From Cycas panzhihuaensis (Eukaryota; Cycadophyta), in NCBI GenBank assembly GCA_023213395.1, contig CM041465.1:192083741-192147740 (forward strand): 64,000 bases of DNA, read 5' to 3'. The position numbers were made by a program, and so were the translations under genes. Under the pieces are notes generated by a model. That model did not search any database. It was not told the origin of the DNA and was given only the letters and a program-made list of their open reading frames with translations. How positions within the stretch are numbered: position 1 is the stretch's first letter; each line of letters opens with the position of its first letter. Positions 52,881-64,000 of this stretch are shown in pieces.

Positions 52881-53181
52881 ATTTCCCCATTTTCAACTTG
52901 GCTATCTCCGTTCTTAATTTTTTAATTTCTTCATCTCACTGATTTGATTCAGCAGGTATTCCAGAAGATTGCTATTTCAACAATTCTACTTCTTTTTTTA
53001 AGGCTTTGATTTCTGGTTTTGTGGTTCCCAGGGGTAGAAACATCTGCCCAAAATTTTGGGTTCCATTCTGTAGTTGTGCTGTCCGCATTTGATTTTCGAA
53101 GCGTAATGCTAATTCCTTAACTTGCTCATAATTATTTAGGAGATGAAACATGATTTTTTCTTTTAAATGAGGCAGTAATCC

Positions 53182-53616
53182 TTACACAAAATATTTTAGT
53201 GACAACATTGGATTCATTGCCATAAGGGGGTCCATTTTATTAAAAATGATTTTCAGTCTTCCATCAAAATCATTAACGGACTCACCTAGTATCTGTCTGA
53301 TTTCTTCCAGAGCTTGGAATATCGACATTGGATCTCTGAGCCGTTGAAATCTTTCTAGGAATTGTGTCTGGAATACTTCCCACATGGGATTCATCTTTGC
53401 TACATATTGATACCAGGCAATTGCTGTTCCTCGCAATGTAGGAAAAAATCTTGCTTTTATTTCCTCTAGATCTTTAATCTTTTTGATTTTCAACATGTTG
53501 GAGAATAAAGCTAAATGATCTCCAGGATCTCTAGAGCCGTCAAATTGTAAATGCTTGAACATGGTATCATTCTGAACTATGACGTATGGGGAAATTGTTT
53601 GGTTTCCTCCTCCCAT
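53182..53616 (-). pseudogene. Gag core of the 9.7-kb gypsy
   Basis: A 144-codon open block with the Retrotrans_gag pattern: FKHLQFDGSRDPGDHLALFS (residues about 20-39), LEEIKARFFPTLRGTAIAWY (about 50-69) and EVFQTQFLERFQRLRDPMSI (about 80-100), then IRQILGESVNDFDGRLK. The sequence upstream to about 54,600 is a charged N-terminal region, in part open at 54,283-54,513 (Lys/Glu/Gln-rich, KKSVGKGRQEESQTSL). It forms the particle shell in active relatives. Confidence 0.88.
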
Positions 53617-54682
53617 CCCATTGCCTTACGCCATATTCTTCAGGCCTGTAGATTCTGGTCCAGTTATATTCAACTCTCCTTCACTCATTTCTTGCCTCAA
53701 AATTGTGCTTTCTGGGCTTTCTTCCATGAATGATGAACCTGAAAAGATCTGAGTCATTCTATACAATGGATTTAATACATGGGAATGTATTTCTTTTACC
53801 TCCAGTATTTAACAGTCCCACCCTGCTGTGGTTGTACTGTATATCTCCAAATTAATTATCTTTCCTTCTTCTATAACTGTCTGTTCTTTTACAGATTCTA
53901 GCAATTCATTTTCCTGGTTCTCTTCTCGTTCTGATGATGAATCCTCAGGTTGTGATAGGTTTCCTTAATCTTCTTCAAGTTCCAACCTTTCTTCTTCAAT
54001 TCTTTTTTGGCTCCAATCTCGGTGGTTTTTGCCAAATTGAAATTCATCTTCTTTCAACTTTTTCTTTTGCAACTGTTCATCTTCCTTGAAATTTAATTCT
54101 TACTAGTTTATAGGCTCTGAATTCTACTAAATTTCCAGCCAATTCTCATCTTCTTCTAGGCTTAAACCTCGATGGTTTATTTATGCTTCACCCTACTGAT
54201 TCCTCAATAGGTTCCCCTCTTCCTTTTCAATGTCCTGAAAGCATTTCTGTATAGAATTATAGTTTTCTTCAGAGATTTCCTACTATTTCTGCTTCAACTG
54301 AGTCTCTTCGCATTTCTGAAAATCATTTTCTTCCTCTTGACTGAATATCTCCTGTCTTGGCTTTGCTTTCTCCTCTAAGGTCTTTTTTATAGTCTTCTTT
54401 CCTTTCTCTAGCTGTCCTTTGTCCTCCTGGGCTTCTTTCTCTCTACCACGTCCAACGCCTGTAAGTGAGGTCTGGCTTTCTTCCTGCCGCCCCTTCCCCA
54501 CTGACTTCTTCATCGGTTTTCTCTCTACCGGTTCCCTGGGTCTACGCGTGCCTTCCTGGCTTCTTTCCGCGTCCTAGCATCAGCTTCGTTCTTCCCTTGA
54601 CTCAGCCTTTCTCAACAAGTCAGCCCTAGGTGGCATGGACAGCTTTTGACCTCAGCATCTCATTCTTCCTTGGTTAGGAAAA

Positions 54683-54698
54683 AATAGCAATGAAACCA
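54683..54698 (-). other. Primer-binding site, unusual tRNA
   Basis: Three bases inside the 5' LTR the minus strand reads TGGTTTCATTGCTATT. It pairs with a tRNA 3' end ...GCAATGAAACCA, so it is not the initiator-Met site used by the other elements here. I cannot name the tRNA with certainty. Confidence 0.65.
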
Positions 54699-54701
54699 AG
54701 A

Positions 54702-55290
54702 TGTGCGCGCCTATTACTAACTGTCTTAACATGCAATAATTCGTAAAGAAAAAGATGTATATTTGTGAGAACATTAAGAGCTGTTATTCATGACAAAGGC
54801 ACTACGTCTGGTCCTCTCACAACCAGACGCATGCTGGAACAATTACAACTGGTTGTCCCAACGTGGGTCCAGCCCAGGCTAATCAGATGTCAAGAAAATA
54901 CACACACACCCTTATATGTCTTGATTTTCAGTTTTATGTGAGACAGATGTACAGTTACATAACGGTTTCAAAAACTGTTGTCCTAACTGATTCGCTGCTG
55001 CCCGTGCCACCCATGGTCTGCCTGTTGACCGAATTACCCACGGTCCGTCTGAGTTGCAACTACCACTTCACTGTTGAAGTCACAACCACAATTATAATTG
55101 TGACTACAGCATTGGCAGTTGTAGTAGTCACAGTCGTTACAGCAACAGACGTAGTCGTAGTAGCAGCAACAACCATAGTCGCAATTGCGAAGACAATCAT
55201 AGCGATAACGGTCATCATAGCGAGAAATTGATCAACGTAGTTCTGACCATTCCTCTAATTCCTCTAAAAGTGGTTGTTAACCAGTATACA
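54702..55290 (-). repeat. 5' LTR of the 9.7-kb gypsy
   Basis: Starts TGTGCGCGCC and ends AGTATACA on the plus strand, followed by the target duplication CAAAC. The triplet-repeat region (about 55,090-55,215) is shorter than in the 3' LTR. Confidence 0.92.
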
Positions 55291-55295
55291 CAAAC

Positions 55296-57805
55296 ATCAA
55301 TCAACCAAATAATCAATCTTAATTTTATAACTTTTACTTGTCATATTTATATGAAGTTTTCTCATCTCAATAATTTTATATCTTTATCTATAAAGTTGTA
55401 AATATTAACATGTCAACACTATCAATCTATCATCTAAATAATCTCATTAATAAAATAGTTAATAATATCCATATAAAATAGCAACTATCCATTGAAATAC
55501 ATGGGTAACCAACCATTGTAATTACTAGTTCTATAGAATATGTCTTATGAGATTTTATGCTACTCTTATAACAACATTTTACCTATTAAAATCTATATCA
55601 TCTAATCTTTGAAATATGTCTTGTGACCACTCATTTTGACTATCTCAAAATTCTCTTTCTAATGTAATTGATAGTTAAAAAATTAGACATTTCAATGAAG
55701 AGTTGTAACTAAAAATATGACAATATATCCTAAAAAAATGTGAAGTCCTTAAGAAATAATGTTTAATCCCTTTTCGGCTAGGTTGTTAGTTGTGCGACGT
55801 GCTCCATGTGATTGTCCACTTAAGTTGAGGGGATTAACGAATCTCAAATTATATCTAATTTGATTAAATCCATTTCTGACTTTACAAAAAAAAAAAATCA
55901 ATTTAGTTTATTATCCTACACATATAAATTTTGGTCAAACCTCTATTGACCATCTTTTTTTTCTATAAAATTTATGGTGATTTGAATCTTTCTCTGATGA
56001 ACGAAGAACAAAGGCATGATTTCAATGATGTTAATCTTAGTGTAGTATAGTTCTTCACAAAATGAGACTAAAAAATGCATATACAAAGGGTATTTGATAA
56101 TTATGGTATAATGCAGATGATAGCTAGTGACTAGCATATTGTTCCTTCAGCTGTATCTGAGCAGGTACATTCCTCTAGTGGTATCTTTAGACATTGATGT
56201 ATTTAATTTTAGAGCCATAGGCATTCTTCATATAGAGATTAGATTTTTCACATAGGTGTAGATAAAAATCACTACAACATATAGGAGGATTTAATTAAAG
56301 GGCACAATAGTTAGACAAGCATACGATGGTCACATCTCCATGTAGAAGGGATAATCTTCACACTTAATAGGGCAAACAATATCGTGGTTATTGCATAGAT
56401 CAAATATCTTTCAACATTGTGCCCAACCCTCAACGATGGATGTCTAGAAGATACTCTATAAGTGGCATTACCTGCACTCAAAGGTTAGGGTTAATGTCAA
56501 TTTAGTCTAGTCATGAAATGGTGGATTTAATTCTTTACTAATGAATATAGTAGGTATGGATAGCGATGGTAATAACATTTCTTATTATTATGGTATTCAT
56601 ATTTCCACCTTATGTTCATGCTCAAACCTTAGTTCTCAACTACCACATGTTCTATAAACCCACTAAACTCAATACCATCATATAATAAATGCTTATAACC
56701 TACATTGCCTTATATTATGCTCTTTTTTTTAATAATAGTGCCCTCTTATTTACTATAAAATAGGCAATTTAGTCTTAAAATTTTGTCTATATATCATCAT
56801 TTACTTTACTTCATTTCAATGTATCCTCAAATCAAATCATGTGAAAACATAAATTTATAAATTATATGATTATGTCTATATAAATGCCATAGTTTTATGT
56901 TGATGTCTCATATGCAAACCCATCATAATATTTCTTAATAACAAATTTCACAACATGCTTTCTTAATAATATAACAATAACAAAATCTTATTTTTTGCCA
57001 TAAAAGTTTCATGCAAACCCTTGTATTTATCAACCCTACATATCTTATTATCAAACCATGGTGCCTAACCTCATATTATGTGTCTCATATGTCACCACAA
57101 CATCATTAACTTTTTCATGCAAAAACATGTATAACTACTTCAATCTTATGCCACCATAATATTTTGCCATAATCATGCCCTTCATGCTCATAAAATTATC
57201 ATGTCTCTTAATAACATATGCTTCTTTATTAGTAATCATGTCGCATATTAAACTATATAGGCATGCTACCTATTTTGCATATATCTACCTATGATTTTAT
57301 TCAACATACCTGAATATATCTACCACTGCTAATTGTGAGATTAGGTAAGGTGATCAATTTTATAAAATCCTAGCCATGTCTGTAGGTGATTAGTCTGCAT
57401 AAGTGAACTTAACTAGCAACGATACTTCTCATTTTTATTACATCTGTGGACTCATTTTGAGCCTACATCTTCATGAATATGGCACAAACATGCTTAAATA
57501 AATTATCCATATAAATCAATATTCAATATTCCATCAATTTATTGTATCCATCTTGATGCAACTTTATCTCCTATATGTAGCTTTATCAATGTATGCAACT
57601 CTAATCAACTTCTTCTTGCTCCAAAATCTCAATCACATGTCATTGGCATACTCAATTTTTTGCTCATAAAAACACACCTTATATTGGCTCTTGTATTGAC
57701 AAATATTGGCTCTGTAACTAGCTTATTAATCTAACTTATGTATAAGCTTTAATCTGTCATAAGATATTTTCTAATATGATTTTGATAGACTTTCAACATC
57801 ACCAT
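55296..57805 (-). other. Non-coding internal sequence of the hosting element
   Basis: No coding domain is seen in six frames. Blocks at about 55,490-55,880 are related to 11,310-12,300 of the first non-coding LTR element. The open frame 55,943-56,137 shows no family features. Confidence 0.65.
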
Positions 57806-58290
57806 GGTTCTAATATTATATTATAACATACTCATTATGGATAGTAGAAGCATGTATAATGATTTAATCATATCATGAAGAATATACAAAAATCATGTAT
57901 TATAAGATCAACATATAAAGTAATAACATGAAATATAAAGTATAAGCATCACAAAGTGTGCACCACAAGAGAGATAATAGATTTATATAGGGAAAACCTA
58001 GTGTAGAAAAAATGATGGGAAAGGTTGGAGTTGGGAGATTCTTTTAATAATATCAAATGAATTACATCTCATTTTCTAAAGTTCTCAAGTGGTGTGTATA
58101 CATAGTTATAGAAAATGTCACCTCATAAATAGTCTATTATATCTCTTAAGCTATTTCATCATCTAATAAGATGTGTATATAAATAAGTATACATATCATA
58201 TCTATTAATGCTTTTAGTGAGTGATATTTTGTGTGGATCCATAATAATACATTAAACATCATATATGTAAAATTATCACATATTGCAACA
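57806..58290 (-). repeat. Right LTR and decayed primer-binding site
   Basis: LTR 57,819-58,290, ending GCAACA. To its left, 57,807-57,818 reads TAATATTAGAAC on the minus strand: a TGGTATCAGAAC-like primer site with transitions at several positions. Confidence 0.72.
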
Positions 58291-58699
<409 letters not shown>

Positions 58700-58700
<1 letters not shown>

Positions 58701-60240
58701 GGTAAAAAATCATGATAGTCATGAAGAAAATTTTCAAGGAATGAGAATTTGACAATAGAGAAGGGAATAAGATGAAGAGGAAATATTATCTTGGATGACA
58801 AGAGATCCCTTAGATCTGGGAGACCACCTTCATAATATACCCGATAAAGCATTGTATGTTATCCCTAAGTTCTATAGAGATGACTCAACAACTAGGGAGA
58901 GGCAACTAGAGACGATTTTCCTAATGAGTGAGAAGTTTAGTATTACTCATCTTGATATGGTAGTTAGACTATTTATTCATTCGTTGGAGGGAAGAGCCTT
59001 TGACTGGTTCTAGAGACTACCATATGGCTTAATCATAAGTTGGACTACTTTGATGGTTACATTCTTATCATAATATTATAGTTCAAAATCAAATGCCACC
59101 TAGGTTAGGGATTTATCTACTATTAGAAGAGGACCTAAAGAAACCCACTATACTTTTGTAGAAATATTTGATAATATAGTTAGATCAATTTTAATCATTG
59201 AGAGACCTTTAAAGCAGTATCAACTAGAATAATTTTTAGAAGGCCTAGATTATAAAACTCACATGGTCATGATGGGAAAATTTATAAATAGTTTCAGTTA
59301 AGCTTGGGACATGACTTTGGAGTTTGAAAAAATGATGAATAGATGTAGAAGAACAAATCCCTCAACTAACATAGTTCCACTAAGAGAAAATTTAAGATAT
59401 GCCACAACTCATAACCTTATTTGTAAATGCTTCTTAGGAGGATGAATAATGAATAATGATCTACAACTCCTCAAGAGGAAAATGAAAGGGAAGGAATCTC
59501 AAGCACCTATCATAATGGGGCGTACTATGGGAAACAACCAATACCAAGTACTTATAATGATAACATAGAAAGATTTCTTGGAAGAATCTCTAAAGGAGAA
59601 ACCTCACATATATTTTAAAGACTTGACATTAGGTTCTTATGGAGAGAAATCTTCATTCTCTTATCATACAATCATGGCTTCATTTAGAGACTTTGAATCT
59701 AAGGAAGCAAAAGAACTAAATATGGTCATCCTTTCTAGGGCACAAATCATTCACATAGAAGCCCATTAAGTGCATGGATATCTCTAAGATGACCACTTAG
59801 GTACCAAAAGCTCTCACCCTAGGTATGATATCTTAGTCATAGATAATTAGGATTTATGAAATATTGCCTAAGGAGAATCTAATTGACCAAACTAGAATAT
59901 AGAGTCTAACGCATTTACTGATAGTGGTGACTTGGAGATAGCCTTGAAAGAGGGAAAACCAAGCTGGGATCTCATGAGGGATTTAGTTTATGAAGTACAA
60001 ATATCCATATTTTTATCTCACTTACATGATTTTCCTCCAAAATATCATGATATTTACTATGCTCAAGCCTTTACATCTAATATGCCCTATGGGATGGAGA
60101 CAAATGATCTATTTTGTTTATATCAAAAGATCAAGAAGATGACATCATGGAAGATATTATAGAACAACCTTCAGAAGAAGTCACTTAGGCAATGGTATCC
60201 ATGGAAGGTTATGGAGCTCGAGATGTATCAATAGGGTATA
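58700..60240 (+). pseudogene. Decayed gag region of a Tat-like gypsy
   Basis: The open part 58,795-59,013 reads YVIPKFYRDDSTTRERQLET then FSITHLDMVVRLFIHSLEGR and AFDWF, a Retrotrans_gag pattern. It continues with TSWTTL..SYYSSKSNAT-like and RRGPKETHYTFVEIFDNIVR blocks to about 59,360. Later open pieces (59,578-59,769; 59,932-60,162) read LSRAQIIHIEAH, GDLEIALKEGKPSWDLMRDL and DFPPKYHDIYYAQAFTSNMP. They are coherent but belong to a domain I cannot name, between gag and protease in such elements. Stops separate all pieces. Confidence 0.7.
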
Positions 60241-61014
60241 ACATTTAAAAATAAGAGTCATAGATAAGTTTCATGTAGCCTAGACTCATTCTTTCTAATT
60301 CCTACTTGACATAATTCATTTCTCACCTAGGCACTGATTTCTCCTAAGGCCTTGTGATGAGGAATAAAGGTTGCTGGCAAGATTAAAGTCTCCATTAAAA
60401 TTGTTGATTGAAGGTTTCCTATAAACTAAAGGATGTTATAGTTACTTGCTCATTTCTGGGAAGGAAGCACTTCTTCCTCATCATTGGCATTTTTACAATC
60501 TCCTATTGATCTAGTGGAATTTTGGTTTTCTACCTCAATAATTATGGATATCTTAGGGCAACATGGTAAGTATCTTAATGAAGAAGGCTTAGCTCAAACT
60601 TTTATCCATATATTCAATAGTTTTTTCCCCTTACACATATTATAACACGTTTTCTTTTCCTACATATAAAGTAAATAAGTGGCAGGAGGCTACAAGAAAA
60701 AAGAAAGATGCATAATAAGTTAGTATTTATAACTAAGAGAAAGTTTCAAAAATGAAATCATTTTCAAGGTTACATAGACTATAAGCATAAGAGATCTAAG
60801 TGGCATATCTATGTATCCTAAATAGTAGGGTATGGTGACCTAATTAAACTTAAAGAGTCAAGGTAGGTATCTTAAGCCATCATGTTCACAAATCTAAGAA
60901 AAGGGTAGGTCAATCACTTTTCTCTTTATATATTTTTTATCCCACTAAGGGTTAATAAAAAATAAGGAGGCCTATGTTAACCCCTAAAGGTGCAACAACT
61001 AAAATAATTTTAGC
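60241..61014. other. Unassigned stretch
   Basis: No domain or repeat match is seen. It probably belongs to the same decayed element. Confidence 0.4.
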
Positions 61015-62160
61015 TTACAATGAGAGAAAAGACCCCATATTAGGTTGTATAAGGTTATTCTCACCATGAAATATAGATTTTATAGAAGTCTCAACACAAG
61101 AGAGAAATAATTCATAAAGGATACTGATAAAGCTCACTTGGGTAAAAAGGGTAGGATAATAAGAGGCTCAAATAGTTTAAAAGAATGTTTCTCTATAATA
61201 CATTTCCCCATCAAAGAGTATAAGAATACTTTGTGATCATATAAGAGACCATCACATAAAAAGGGTTGATGCGAGAGAAAAGAAATAAACAATCCCATCC
61301 TCTTGAGACCTCAATTCTCAAGGATAACTCATTTTGTATTTGAAGTGACTTTTAAGTGATTCATGGGAAAATTATTTGCAGGAAGACCAAATGGAAGGAA
61401 TAAGATGGTGGGCTCCACTCTACTTATTAACTCACATCCTTCTAATTTTTCCCTTATAAAATAGCCAAAGGAAGAAGTTGACTCAGTAGATAATGATCAC
61501 ATGGGTGGTTATCATGCAAGAAATGTTCTCGCAAAAGAAAGGTTTATAAAGTTATATTCCCACTAATTTTGTTCCCTTGATTTTAAGAGATATGTCAAAC
61601 ACCTTTTATACTTCAAAATAATTTTAAGAGAAAATGGGGAAGCAATCTACCAGAGGACTAAAATGAGATTGTGGGCTCCACTTTATAACTTTTAAGTGAT
61701 TTGTTGGAAAACAATCTATGAGAATAAATATCTAGTAACATGCTTACAAAATATTCTCCTGCGAAAGCATTCTAGTTCAAAGATACATTTCAAAAATGAT
61801 CATACCATAGAAAGTCACCTTGTGGGAAAAACCAACACAGAAGAAAGAAATGGATGATATAATAAAACATTTCCATGAGTAATTTCCCATCCATAATATC
61901 CCTCCATACAGGAAAGTTACATATACCTATCACATCTAAACACTTGATGTAGAATATGCCATCCTATTAAGAATCAATAAATAACTTGTAGGTATAGTAG
62001 TTGCTAATCAATGGAGCAAATGTAAAGAATAAGCTATCGCCAAAGAGATTTTGGGTCCAACTTGCAATTCAAAGAACAAGCTATCATTGGAGATATTTTG
62101 GCTCCCACTTGCAACCTAAGTGGAGAATACCTATAGAAGGAATTACCACTTTATAAATCA
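61015..62160. repeat. Repeat R, uninterrupted third copy
   Basis: It matches 25,650-26,440 and then 38,790-39,060 in one continuous stretch, same orientation, without the copia. About 50 bases on either side of the copia insertion point are absent here (near 61,890). More diverged than the two arms are from each other. Non-coding. Confidence 0.75.
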
Positions 62161-62200
62161 ACTACACACATGGAATAGAAGAGAGAAGAGAAAGCATAGA

Positions 62201-62218
62201 TATATATATATATATATG
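62201..62218. repeat. Short TA tract
   Basis: About 18 bases of TA between repeat R and the LINE fragment. Confidence 0.95.
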
Positions 62219-62469
62219 TATGATTTTGTAAAAAAGAGAAGGGGTTTTGGAAGGTCCCCAAATCTTTACAACATCTACCTTACGGCTATAAAGGATGCCA
62301 TGATAAGTCCATGGCCTAGATAAGCTCAGAATATACTAGCCAACTGCACCATAAAAGCTCTAGTTGGTCCAGAACCATCAGGCCCCTCCCTGGGCTAACC
62401 CATCCTTCTTAACCAGACTTAGAAACTCCTCTGGGAAGTGTTCTCTCTAGACCCTCATGCCTTTATTTG

Positions 62470-63031
62470 AGACTACTCAGTTAGCTAGCCAATCAGTTGC
62501 TGTATTGCCCTCTCTGAATGTGTGGTGAATATGAGATCCCTCCTTTGCCTTTAGATCCTCCTCAACATCCCTTACCATACTCACATTATGCCAATAAATG
62601 TTTGTATCCCCTCTGAGGATCCTGATCACATTAAGTGAGTCTCCTTCTATCACTACCTTATTGCAGTCATCCTTATTAGCCATAGTAACTGCTCTCTATA
62701 TGGCCTTTAATTTGGCCCTATGATTTGTTTGGATGCTATAATATTCCACAAAAGCCCACCTCACACCACCATTTAGGTATCTACATAGCCCTCCCCTACT
62801 TACCTCACCAGGATGACCTTTTGCTACTCTGTCAAAATTTATTTTTACCCAATTGTCAACAGGTGGACTCCAAGGATATTCTCTTCTCTTGACCCCAATT
62901 ATATTAGGTCTTCTTATACCCCACCCATCTAAGATGCTACCATCCCTTTCCAAGATTGTCTCCTCATCTTGATCTTTAATCAATTCAGCTATCGCCGAGC
63001 GAATAATCTCATGCAATCTTACCATATCCAA
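62470..63031 (-). pseudogene. LINE RNase H
   Basis: Two frames meet near 62,690. The first (62,696-63,031) has NWVKINFDRVAKGHPGEVSR, with the first catalytic Asp, and NHRAKLKAI, where the catalytic Glu (AEL/AEF) is Lys. The second (62,477-62,683) has KVVIEGDSLNVI (Asp) and EGNTATDWLAN (Asp). This is the plant RVT_3-type RNase H carried by many L1-like LINEs. Confidence 0.87.
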
Positions 63032-63196
63032 TTCCTTCCCATGACATATTTTTCTGTTTTGTTCTTTCTAAATGTTCTACACCACCATTGGCATGACCAT
63101 TTTCCATAAAGATTTCAGAGTCTTACACCTGAAGGGGCAATTCCACATCCTCCGTTGATCCATCAGGGTCCTTGGGCTTACCCATGATATCCCCAT

Positions 63197-63475
63197 TTAG
63201 GACCATATCCCATCCCAAACTCTTATAGTAAAAGGATAGAGAATGTTGATATGATCGATCATCTCCTCATCCTTTTTGCACATCGCACATCTGTTTGGCA
63301 TGACCATGCCCTGCTTATGGAGGTTATGGACCGTCAAGATCTTTTTCTTTAGGCATAACCACCAAAAGATCACAAACTTGGGAGTTAAGCCTAGCTTCCA
63401 TAGCCCAGCCAAAGAGGATCGTCTTTGAACCCCTATTCCCTGCATATCACCTGGTACCCATCCTTCACAGTGCAC
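63197..63475 (-). pseudogene. LINE zf-RVT domain
   Basis: A 92-codon block with the reverse-transcriptase zinc-binding pattern found after RT in plant LINEs: LAGLWKLGLTPKFVIFWWLC, then NRCAMCKKDEEMIDHINILY. The CxxC pair and one His are kept; the last Cys (expected LHCPF) is Tyr. A frame change separates it from the RNase H. Confidence 0.87.
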
Positions 63476-64000
63476 TCCCCTGAGGGGGAGTTCACCTATA
63501 TGATCACATTTGCTTTGAGCCTTTTTGGAATGTAGTGATGCTTAAGCTCCTTTCTTAAAGCTTGAATATTCTCCCCCCATCCTGGGGTCCTTGCAACTCC
63601 TCGAAAGATATCCAGGCCTTGTCTCTGCCATGACCCTCCCAGTAATCCTTAATGTTAGGGCCATATATATATTCACAGATAGCCTACAAGGGAGTGACAC
63701 GCAGGCTATCTTTCAATCGATAGTTATGACACCATTTGTCCTCCCAGAATTTCATGCTTTCCCTATTCCCCAGGTTCCATCTCAAGCCATCTATTAAGAT
63801 GGGTCTCGAATGAACCAAACTCTTCCAGATCAACGACCCATGAACCTCCCTCATCTCATCTTTTAAGAAATGCCTTCCTCATAGATATTTTTTAGATATA
63901 ATCTCACTCCACTATCCTCCTTCCTCCTTTGATAATCTCTAGCCTAGCTTGACCAACAAGGCTGTGCTAAAAGATGAAGAGAAAATATAACTGAGAAGCA

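Larger units (their letters stand above)
45553..55290 (-). mobile_element. Full-length 9.7-kb Ty3/gypsy with extra reading frame
   Basis: The 3' LTR is 45,553-46,140 and the 5' LTR 54,702-55,290 (588-589 bp, about 10% divergent). A perfect target duplication CAAAC lies at 45,548-45,552 and 55,291-55,295. Minus-strand order is primer site, charged N-terminal gag, gag core, several zinc knuckles, protease, RT, RNase H, integrase, a T-tract, a 1.7-kb extra coding region, a polypurine tract and the LTR. RT motifs (DGFSGYNQ, DDW-like FLDEW box, GYYQKFIKGYAQI) place it among non-chromovirus plant gypsy elements. Codons are broken in most domains. Confidence 0.93.
44811..58290 (-). mobile_element. 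Non-coding LTR element hosting a 9.7-kb gypsy
   Basis: Direct repeats 44,811-45,271 and 57,819-58,290 act as LTRs of a minus-strand element: a polypurine tract complement (cttccccctaata, 45,272-45,284) lies inside the left one, and a decayed primer-binding site (57,806-57,818) inside the right one. Excluding the nested gypsy (45,553-55,290), about 2.8 kb of internal sequence remains, with no coding domain. Internal blocks are related to 11,200-12,300. There is no target duplication, and the left LTR also has a primer-site-like sequence on its outer side (44,799-44,810), pointing to recombination between LTRs. Confidence 0.75.
62330..64000 (-). mobile_element. LINE (L1-type) 3' part, truncated by window edge
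   Basis: Minus-strand non-LTR retrotransposon pol C-terminus, extending beyond the right edge. Order is a post-RT segment (about 63,990-63,480, with WNLGNRESMKFWEDKWC read in one frame), zf-RVT domain (63,197-63,475) and RNase H (about 62,960-62,470). The 3' end near 62,330 has no visible poly-A tail, only the TA tract some 110 bases away. The plus-strand open frame at 63,591-63,797 is antisense. Confidence 0.85.

Overview
This window is AT-rich nuclear DNA made almost entirely of decayed, nested retrotransposons, as expected from a large, repeat-rich plant genome. A gymnosperm is my guess, because several pol sequences resemble Tat-type and gypsy elements I associate with conifers; the window does not prove it. 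I see no intact host gene, no rRNA or tRNA gene and no CRISPR. Nearly every coding stretch is an LTR-retrotransposon or LINE domain broken by stops and frameshifts. Most open reading frames are short fragments or wrong-frame shadows.

Layout. (1) 1-11,092 is the left arm of a giant inverted repeat: the 3' part of a Ty3/gypsy element (pol 1-2,713; LTR 2,754-3,719), inserted in a Ty1/copia element (3,720-7,623), which sits in an older repeat here called R (7,624-8,827). A TA tract and a chromovirus-like gypsy 3' end follow (8,905-11,092). (2) 11,093-22,553 is a unique centre: a non-coding LTR element (about 11,110-13,632), a decayed Tat-like gypsy with an RNase H ahead of its reverse transcriptase (about 14,940-18,420), and a minus-strand copia (19,763-22,553) cut by an assembly gap of exactly 500 N (22,554-23,053). 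(3) 23,054-34,038 is the right arm, the reverse complement of the left arm, at about 95-97% identity in most stretches aligned by eye and worse next to the gap. Here the nest is more complete: gypsy 30,366-36,906 (5-bp target duplication ATCAA) lies inside copia 26,491-38,744. (4) 39,696-44,523 is a gag-only copia with target duplication GACCC. Its LTRs carry three tandem primer-binding-site copies upstream of the real one. (5) 44,811-58,290 is a large non-coding LTR element that hosts a 9.7-kb minus-strand gypsy (45,553-55,290, target duplication CAAAC). That gypsy has gag, protease, RT, RNase H, integrase and an extra reading frame after pol. (6) 58,700-60,240 is a decayed Tat-like gag region, followed by another R copy (about 61,015-62,160). 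(7) 62,330-64,000 is the C-terminal part of a minus-strand LINE pol (zf-RVT and RNase H).

No element looks able to move by itself. LTR-pair divergence, roughly estimated by eye, runs from about 8% (39.7-kb copia) through 10-12% (both gypsy elements) to about 20% (outer copia). The two arms of the inverted repeat differ by only a few percent, so the duplication is younger than the nest it copied. Its inner right end coincides with the N gap, so an assembly misjoin must be excluded before any biological reading. A recurring theme is G-to-A change at catalytic residues of unrelated elements, as expected from long-term decay of methylated cytosines.
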